Part shown: positions 62,101 to 64,000 of the stretch, piece after piece
Layout of the letters: every line of letters starts with the position of its first letter
Position numbering within the stretch: position 1 is the stretch's first letter
NCBI GenBank assembly: GCA_026874595.1
Contig: CM049313.1
Coordinates: forward strand, 64,298,159 to 64,362,158
DNA from: Sipunculus nudus
Lineage: Eukaryota > Annelida > Sipuncula > Golfingiida > Sipunculidae
Length of the DNA: 64,000 nt
Reading direction: 5' to 3'
Made by a program: the position numbers and the translations under genes
Notes under the pieces: model-generated
What the model saw: only the letters and a program-made list of their open reading frames with translations
What the model was told of the DNA's origin: nothing
The model's database searches: none

Positions 62101-62622
62101 GTATGAAAATAGGATTTTAATAAAAAATTGAGGTTTTTCCTTAATTTCTCAAAGGAACGAAGTCGCAAAGACCCAGTTTTTGGCTTGGTAGGAGATCTTG
62201 GGGACATCTAACATTATGCTGAATTTTGGATTCCTAGGTCTTACGGTTTCAAAACGTGCCACATCTACAGACGGACGGACGGACGGACAGACGGACGGAC
62301 GACGGACAATGGACCACGACTATAGCTCAGATGACTTATAGTCAGCTGAGCTAAAAATAGTTAACTGGTACACAAGTGTGAATTCCTGAAATACATTACA
62401 CACATTTACACAATCCTATTCAGGTAAAACATTTGTGGTCATAACAGTACTCTCACCACTACCTACAGCTTTAGGTAATGACTTGGCAGAAGGTTTGAGG
62501 TCCAGATCAATGAATGGATGGTCGAAAAACTCTTCAAATTCTATCCTACAGTCTGGGTTCTTCTGAAGCAGTCTAGACAGGAGGTCCTCACATTTTTCTG
62601 ATACTTTCACATCTGTAGATAT
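31185..62622 (-). CDS. ULK3: ULK3-like serine/threonine kinase, C-terminal half, nine exons
   Basis: Join on the minus strand: 62622-62467, 55782-55677, 54988-54948, 53529-53415, 52109-52042, 48528-48453, 47608-47568, 46449-46338, 31204-31185 (735 nt, 244 residues plus TAG). Order of parts: end of the kinase C-lobe (about residues 1-45), MIT domain 1 (about 53-120), linker, MIT domain 2 (about 140-225), short tail ending SSCTIQ. The order kinase-MIT-MIT and the tail match ULK3, a protein kinase of the ULK/ATG1 group linked in vertebrates to Gli/Hedgehog signalling, autophagy and the ESCRT-III abscission checkpoint, with MIT domains binding ESCRT-III tails. All exon joins preserve frame. Exons for the N-lobe, HRD and DFG motifs are absent and should lie right of 64000. 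Introns run from 0.7 to 15.1 kb and are packed with mobile elements. Family assignment is firm; expression is unknown. Confidence 0.93.
31205..34310 (-). other. ULK3 last intron, right of the terminal exon
   Basis: Intronic sequence with no nested gene that I can support. The 110-codon plus-strand ORF at 32081-32413 has no family similarity. (GTAT)n lies near 32853-32875. Diverged direct repeats with TGACCTCTGACCTCACTAAT-type blocks start near 33063, 33214 and 33327. A dispersed block at about 33860-34060 (GCTCCTGCTATTCCTGAGAA) recurs at about 36850 and 37130. Confidence 0.5.
34311..35486. repeat. GGTGGCGCCACC-box repeat element, long copy 1
   Basis: Starts ACTAGAATACGGG and ends GGCGGATACAATTA. 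Near the start is a perfect hairpin, GTAGTCG-ACAAG-CGACTAC (34323-34341). The body is three copies of a ~278-bp dimer. Palindromic boxes lie at 34462, 34610, 34740, 34888, 35018 and 35167, spaced 148/130/148/130/149 bp. Box forms include GGTGGCGCCACC and GGTGGTACCACC. There is no transposase and no terminal inverted repeat, so it is of unknown class, probably non-autonomous. Confidence 0.8.
35487..36190. repeat. Diverged relatives of the box repeat
   Basis: Degenerate units with GGTGGCTCCATC, GGTGGTGCCACC and GGTGGCAATACC boxes, ATTTCAG phrases and a GTTGGCAGTCTGCCAAAGCT block. That block recurs at about 57061-57080 with the same neighbours (CACTGAGTGAACTCTTGACC), so a longer composite unit is shared by the two places. 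Confidence 0.6.
36191..38561. other. ULK3 intron: AT-rich with dispersed repeat blocks
   Basis: At 36540-37560 two to three diverged copies share GATGCTAGCTCCTGCT, GAGACTG and AATGAC blocks with each other and with 33860-34060. At 38200-38400 a ~110-bp direct repeat (GTCCCTGACTT..CAAATTCAAACAACTTA) occurs twice. No exons. Confidence 0.45.
38570..38977. mobile_element. hAT-like MITE (~408 bp) with flanking duplication
   Basis: GTACACTAG occurs exactly on both sides (38562-38570 and 38978-38986). The ends carry inverted GGCTGAAA (left GGGCTGAAAAAAGTACTTG; right, other strand, TAAGGCTGAAACTGGTAC). The interior holds paired GAGTACT / AGTACTTGA words and no ORF. The 8-9-bp duplication and GGGCTGAAAC-type ends fit a non-autonomous hAT element. 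Confidence 0.75.
38987..40164. other. ULK3 intron, unique stretch
   Basis: A G+C-richer segment at 39880-40090 is open on plus (39905-40105) and minus (39717-39950), with no splice or family support. Nothing else is recognised. Confidence 0.4.
40165..40690. repeat. ~140-bp tandem repeat, about 3.5 diverged copies
   Basis: Units contain AAACATTCTTAGGTTG-like, TTTTATCCCATTTAATATCC, AGATAAATGTTCTGAAGC and TTAGTATCCTAAAGCTGTTC. AAACATTC starts near 40247, 40388, 40525 and 40661, spaced about 136-141 bp. Confidence 0.75.
40691..41106. other. ULK3 intron, unique stretch
   Basis: No exon or repeat structure recognised. Confidence 0.4.
41107..41166. repeat. (CT)n(CA)n compound microsatellite
   Basis: About 21 CT units pass directly into about 9 CA units. 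On the minus strand this gives an artificial arginine/glutamate-rich ORF. Confidence 0.97.
41167..43875. other. ULK3 intron: AT-rich with one transposon fragment
   Basis: 42530-42690 is a diverged relative of the 21.05-kb MITE, sharing TTCATTAGTCCTCCTGGGTT and CATTTTCCTAAATCCTG. GTAGGTGGCACAACCAATCT at about 43741 is a lone degenerate box of the palindrome family. No exons. Confidence 0.45.
43876..44170. repeat. 39-bp tandem repeat, 7-8 copies, open on both strands
   Basis: The unit contains GAGCAAAGATCTATGACCAC and ACCTAAAACACAATCCACT. 39 bp is 13 codons, so the plus strand reads repeats of [13 protein letters not shown] (43900-44199) and the minus strand repeats of [13 protein letters not shown] (43824-44147). 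It lies inside the ULK3 last intron. No start context, signal peptide or splice sites support translation. Confidence 0.9.
44371..44415. repeat. (GA)n/(GAAA)n purine tract
   Basis: Imperfect GAGAGA/GAAAGA tract in AT-rich intron sequence. Confidence 0.9.
44416..45734. other. ULK3 intron, AT-rich
   Basis: No exon, tandem array or terminal repeats recognised. Confidence 0.4.
45735..45918 (-). mobile_element. tRNA-derived SINE-like element
   Basis: Read on the minus strand, a tRNA-like head starts GGGCCAGGACAGTTAAGG. An A-box-like segment (CAGTTAAGGGG, 45897-45906 region) is followed about 35 nt later by a B-box-like GGGTTTGATCCC (45854-45865). The body then carries GGTTTTCTCCTGGTTCTC and GGTTTCCTCCACC, a conserved central motif seen in several invertebrate SINE families. 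The 3' end was not resolved. The element is in the same orientation as ULK3. Confidence 0.65.
45919..46337. other. ULK3 intron with a short dispersed repeat
   Basis: 46200-46265 includes TTTCATGGAAATCGGTTCTG and TGTGTAATCCTGCTAACAAC, words frequent in dispersed bivalve repeats. No exon other than the adjoining ULK3 exon. Confidence 0.4.
46338..46449 (-). CDS. ULK3: ULK3 exon: end of MIT domain 2 and acidic tail
   Basis: 112 nt after TTTATGACAG, phase 0 in, phase 1 out (ATG A|GTGAGT). It encodes [15 protein letters not shown], again with RAEELK, then a charged tail with DEEDQQKLM. It is followed by a 15.1-kb intron. Confidence 0.92.
47568..47608 (-). CDS. ULK3: ULK3 exon: MIT domain 2 middle (41 nt)
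   Basis: Follows TGTTTCAG, phase 1 in, phase 0 out, donor GAA|GTAAGT. It encodes [13 protein letters not shown] after a split asparagine codon. Length and phases equal those of the MIT1 counterpart at 54948-54988. Confidence 0.92.
48453..48528 (-). CDS. ULK3: ULK3 exon: MIT domain 2, helix 2
   Basis: 76 nt after AAACAACAG, phase 0 in, phase 1 out (AAA A|GTAAGT). It encodes [20 protein letters not shown], a clear MIT helix 2 with the EA..GYEKAI..LL pattern. Confidence 0.93.
48619..49544. repeat. GGTGGCGCCACC-box repeat element, long copy 2
   Basis: Same termini as copy 1: starts ACTAGAATACATG and ends GGCGGGTACAATTA. The 5' hairpin is present twice, GTATTTG-ACAAG-CAACTAC (48631) and GTAGTTG-ACAAG-CAACTAC (48652-48670). 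Boxes lie at 48788, 48935, 49063 and 49213 (spacing 147/128/150), i.e. two dimers rather than three. It sits in the ULK3 intron between the 48.5- and 52.1-kb exons. Confidence 0.8.
49895..49970. mobile_element. Fragment of an hAT-like MITE end
   Basis: CAGGGGTGGATTTAGGGGGG followed by GGGGGCGTGGCC and a C14 tract matches the left ends of the 21.05- and 24.69-kb elements. No right end was found nearby. Confidence 0.4.
50414..51626 (-). mobile_element. Tigger/pogo-like DNA transposon, deleted copy (1213 bp)
   Basis: Both ends carry GGAACCCCAC as inverted repeats: left CAGTGGAACCCCACAATTAT, right (other strand) CATTGGAACCCCACCTTGCG. TA flanks both sides (50412-50413, 51627-51628). Subterminal GACCACCC...ATTATGACCA motifs repeat inwards at both ends. 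Inside, a minus-strand frame resembles the DNA-binding domain of pogo/Tigger transposases. At 1.2 kb it is too short to encode a full transposase, so it is a decayed internal-deletion copy in the ULK3 intron. Confidence 0.75.
50725..50913 (-). pseudogene. Relic transposase N-terminus, CENP-B-type HTH domain
   Basis: The 62-codon frame includes [14 protein letters not shown] and, after a gap, [16 protein letters not shown]. This is the LTL.EK..LI ... K.Q...ILKRK pattern of the CENP-B N-terminal helix-turn-helix found in Tigger/pogo transposases. No DDE catalytic domain follows. It is inside the element at 50414-51626, which supports the reading. Confidence 0.65.
52042..52109 (-). CDS. ULK3: ULK3 exon: start of MIT domain 2
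   Basis: 68 nt after TAATTTCAG, phase 1 in, phase 0 out. It encodes an acidic stretch and then [15 protein letters not shown], helix 1 of MIT2. The only frame-compatible 3' boundary is CAG|GCGAGT, so the following intron would use a GC donor. The nearest GT (GTTGTC) would shift frame. Confidence 0.85.
52150..52420. repeat. Dispersed repeat pieces with a G16 run
   Basis: GACAAACGGACAGACAGACC-type words, a G16 homopolymer (52282-52297) and a (TG)-rich GTTTGTGTGTGTTTGTG stretch after AGGAGGGTAAGCATTCATCC. These are common words of dispersed bivalve repeats. Confidence 0.4.
53415..53529 (-). CDS. ULK3: ULK3 exon: end of MIT domain 1 and linker
   Basis: 115 nt after GATGACAG, phase 0 in, phase 1 out (AAT G|GTGTGT). 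It encodes [15 protein letters not shown], the end of MIT helix 3 with the characteristic RAEELK motif, then a polar linker ([16 protein letters not shown]). Confidence 0.92.
53935..54402. mobile_element. hAT-like MITE (~468 bp) enclosing a hairpin repeat
   Basis: The left end CAGAGGCAGATCCAG and right end (other strand CAGAAGCGGATCCAG) match at 13 of 15 positions. Inside lies the hairpin TAGCCCAGATGAC-TGAAA-GTCATCTGAGCTA (54303-54333). No flanking target duplication was found, so the exact ends are uncertain. Confidence 0.5.
54948..54988 (-). CDS. ULK3: ULK3 exon: middle of MIT domain 1 (41 nt)
   Basis: Follows TTTCTAG, phase 1 in, phase 0 out, donor AAG|GTAGCT. It completes a tyrosine codon across the junction, then encodes [13 protein letters not shown], the start of MIT helix 3 (compare the RKEAI pattern of ULK3 proteins). 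It is exactly the same length and phase as the matching exon of MIT2. Confidence 0.92.
55441..55726. repeat. Perfect 143-bp tandem duplication across a ULK3 exon boundary
   Basis: 55441-55583 and 55584-55726 are identical as far as I can compare base by base. The second copy includes the last 50 nt of the MIT1 exon, its donor T|GTAAGC and intron sequence. The first copy is a truncated duplicate (exon part 55534-55583) lacking an acceptor, so normal splicing should be unaffected. Confidence 0.95.
55677..55782 (-). CDS. ULK3: ULK3 exon: first part of MIT domain 1
   Basis: 106 nt after TTGTTTCAG, phase 0 in and phase 1 out (CAC T|GTAAGC). It encodes [18 protein letters not shown] and [10 protein letters not shown], the first two helices of an MIT domain (A..D..G.Y.EA..LY pattern). 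Its last 50 nt and its donor lie inside a 143-bp segment that is perfectly duplicated just downstream (copy at 55441-55583), leaving a truncated exon copy without an acceptor. Confidence 0.93.
56530..57165. repeat. Box-repeat relatives, diverged
   Basis: Contains GGTGGTGCAAC and GGTGGTGACACC boxes, ATTTCAGGC phrases, then CACTGAGTGAACTCTTGACC and GTTGGCAGTCTGCCAAAGCT as at 35.9-36.1 kb. The long ORFs here (56326-56757 plus, 56514-56852 minus) come from the repeat. Confidence 0.6.
57166..57430. mobile_element. Possible small MITE with inverted GTTCAC ends
   Basis: The left part GGCCAAAACATTTTAGTGCG-TTCAC faces an inverted GTGAACGCTCAAAACATTTT at the right. The middle repeats AAACATTTTGAAA words. 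The target duplication was not resolved. It interrupts the box-repeat region. Confidence 0.35.
57431..60365. repeat. Long block of diverged GGTGGCGCCACC-box repeats
   Basis: Successive units carry GGTGGCACCACCTGTCTG (57872), GGCGCCACCAGTCATGAG (58017), GGTGGTGCAACC (58143), GGTGGCACCACCAG (58722), GGCGCCACCAGTAC (59473), GGTGGTGCCATC (59598) and GGTGGCACAACC (60022). Each is followed by a CAAGATGGA / GACATGCCAAATTTCAG phrase. Two sub-blocks (57660-59060 and 59100-60365) repeat the same series, each closing with GACTTTGTC and GATA...AATTAT, like the ends of the long copies. The minus ORF at 57676-58101 and its shorter copy at 58114-58323 are by-products. Confidence 0.75.
60455..61265. repeat. 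~810-bp dispersed repeat, copy 1
   Basis: Begins GGGACCTATGGGTCACTGTG-CTCAGCTGAC and ends near GCGTACTGATGGGTTC. It is nearly identical to copy 2 starting at 63187, apart from scattered substitutions and small A/T indels. AT-rich with no ORF. The two direct copies bracket the ULK3 exon at 62467-62622. Confidence 0.9.
61454..61480. repeat. G27 homopolymer
   Basis: An uninterrupted run of 27 G after GGGTTGGGTTTGC and before ATGATTGGGG. It is the longest of several G/C runs in the window and the true length is likely to vary. Confidence 0.9.
61740..62355. repeat. Dispersed repeat with (ACGG)n and terminal hairpin
   Basis: Starts near AAAAACGTGCCATGGTCAAA, contains (ACGG)n at 62271-62310 and ends with the hairpin TAGCTCAGATGAC-TTATA-GTCAGCTGAGCTA (62323-62353), then AAAAAT. 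An inner ATAACTTAAA(A/G)AATTTA block appears at about 61807 and 61977. Non-autonomous, class unknown. Confidence 0.6.
62467..62622 (-). CDS. ULK3: ULK3 exon: end of kinase domain
   Basis: Begins after TTTTACAG, phase 0, and encodes 52 residues including [17 protein letters not shown] and [16 protein letters not shown]. These are kinase subdomains X-XI, with the conserved subdomain XI arginine in CRIEF and the HPF/HPW motif that closes ULK kinase domains. It ends AAAGCT|GTAGGT, phase 0. The donor lacks the usual G at -1, but this site is required for frame and gives the expected junction (SLPKA followed by ISLVSEAV). Alternatives GTAG|GTAGTG and GTG|GTGAGA would break the frame of the next exon. 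Confidence 0.92.
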
Positions 62623-63186
62623 CTGTAAAATGAGAAGTTCATGTGGAAATATATGTCACAGAGTGTGTACAGAATATTGTAGCAATTCTGCCCCTCTGAC
62701 CAAAGAATGTCTACAGAGGTGTAAGAGTGGCAGCACATGCTATGTGAAAACTGCAGTGAAACTCTTGATGAGGATTCAATCTGTATCATCACTTTTCACA
62801 AAGCCTCACTGCTTACAACAGGCGTGCCAAAGATAAATGACTGAATAAAAAGAGCAAATGCTTGGAAAATAAGAGCAGACTTATTTGAAATAAGAGTGAA
62901 AAAAACTGAGTAAAAATTAGCATGAATTCCCTTTTTTTTATCACAGACTGAACAAAGATGTGCTTCACATACCACATTTGTGTATATATATCGACACATA
63001 TTGTTCCTGAAAACAGATACATACACAGTGCACATCAAACTGTGTGAAGATGAGGGCATTTTCCGCATGTTGTAACACGTGATAGACATTTGCACACAAA
63101 TAAATTGCCAAATGTCCTCTTCTTGTCCTAAATGGACTGTTAAAGCAGGAGAGAAATAGTATATATCAGAATTCTTTCACTGAAAA
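62623..63186 (-). other. ULK3 intron upstream of the first visible exon
   Basis: I looked for the preceding kinase-domain exon on the minus strand and found none. Open minus frames here (62607-62792, 62796-63095, 62813-63022) lack kinase motifs. The plus-strand cysteine-rich frame 62630-62836 overlaps the exon acceptor region and is not supported. Confidence 0.45.
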
Positions 63187-64000
63187 CAAGAGACCTATGG
63201 GTCACTGTGCTCAGCTGACGTTGACCTTGAAGGTAAAAATCTAAAATAATATCAAATGGAGATAAAGTGTAAGAGGAAGAGGTAATAAAGGCCATGGTTG
63301 GTTTATATGATTGGTTTGTATTGATGAGCAAGAAATTGTTGCAAATAATATTTTGTGACCTGACCATGTGTTTCCTAATGTTGAAACTGAAGCATGTGAG
63401 CAGTTTGTGAACATATGATCTGTACAATTACCATGATCATTAGTTTGCTTTTCGATTAACTGTTGACATTTCAGTAGTTAACACATCTGTTCAATCAAAT
63501 CTTTTTTTTTGTATAATATATATTATTAAATATATGTTTGTTTTTTTTTATGAAATGTATACAGTTGAAATATAACTAATTAACAACATTAAACATGGCA
63601 AACAAAGCCTGATCTCAAATTCTGCTGATGCAGGAAAATAATGAACAAATGTTTGTAATAAATCCTCATTTTTTATCACATCAATTTTTTTTTAAATTTA
63701 AGTTTATATTTCTATACATTTTCAATATAACATATATATCTGAATATAAAAGTTGATTCATAATTCTCAATTGCATCATCATAAATCTCAATCTTGTCCA
63801 TTACACCACATCATGCATACAAATGTTTATTTATTTTTTACCACAAAGTTTATCTTTTAAATCTTCAAAACAATAAATATCTAAAAAAAATTCTTGATTT
63901 AGATTTCACAATTTTTAATTGTGTCTTTATTTATCCATAATGTGCTTCATATTTTATCATAATTTAAGCATACTGATGGGTTCCATTATGATTGGTAAAA
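63187..64000. repeat. ~810-bp dispersed repeat, copy 2, runs to the right edge
   Basis: Same start (AGAGACCTATGGGTCACTGT-GCTCAGCTGAC) and body as copy 1, offset 2732 bp, same orientation. It diverges from copy 1 at the very end of the window (GGGTTCCATTATGATTGG against GGGTTCATTTATATTTG), so the repeat end is near 63985. Confidence 0.9.

Noticed and set aside
62630-62836. Cysteine-rich 68-codon plus-strand ORF, reminiscent of small secreted disulphide-rich proteins
   Set aside because: No signal peptide or splice context, and it lies antisense across the intron immediately upstream of a firm ULK3 exon.
63020-63160. Open minus-strand segment that could be the preceding ULK3 kinase exon
   Set aside because: None of its frames shows kinase motifs expected before subdomain X.

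Overview
The window is eukaryotic and most likely from a bivalve mollusc. It is AT-rich, about two thirds or more of it is repeats, and its one securely identified gene is split by introns of 0.7-15 kb. Several repeat styles (GACG/GACA runs, a TAGCTCAGATGAC hairpin, CAG..GGCGGATCC-type termini) are, from general knowledge, common in bivalve genomes. Species cannot be named from the sequence.

The anchor gene is the C-terminal half of ULK3 (Unc-51-like kinase 3) on the minus strand. Nine coding exons between 62622 and 31185 encode, in order, the end of the kinase domain (subdomains X-XI), MIT domain 1, a linker, MIT domain 2 and a tiny terminal exon ending SSCTIQ-stop. All joins keep frame, giving 244 residues. 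The kinase N-lobe and active-site exons must lie beyond position 64000. The last intron is about 15.1 kb, and one intron appears to be GC-AG. The MIT1 penultimate exon sits beside a perfect 143-bp tandem duplication that copies its 3' half and its splice donor.

The left half (1-31 kb) holds no gene I can name. It carries five of the seven tandem arrays: 53-bp units at 1-535, 51-bp units in a 256-bp higher-order repeat at about 5.0-7.5 kb, 33-35-bp units with a roughly 998-bp higher-order repeat at about 7.7-11.5 kb, a 40-bp array at 18.4-19.6 kb, and microsatellites. A weakly supported plus-strand exon cluster (4373-4838) and a CpG-rich patch near 23.3-23.5 kb are the only non-repeat candidates.

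The right half (31-64 kb) is ULK3 intron sequence filled with mobile elements. These are hAT-like MITEs (one with a perfect GTACACTAG flanking duplication), a 1.2-kb Tigger/pogo-like element with a relic CENP-B-type DNA-binding domain, a tRNA-derived SINE, two long copies plus several diverged copies of a repeat family built around the palindrome GGTGGCGCCACC, and an ~810-bp repeat present twice that brackets the first visible ULK3 exon. No RNA gene, CRISPR array or prokaryotic feature is seen. I did not find a clearly new biological system. The most promising leads are the palindrome/hairpin repeat family, the higher-order arrays and the exon-duplication event.
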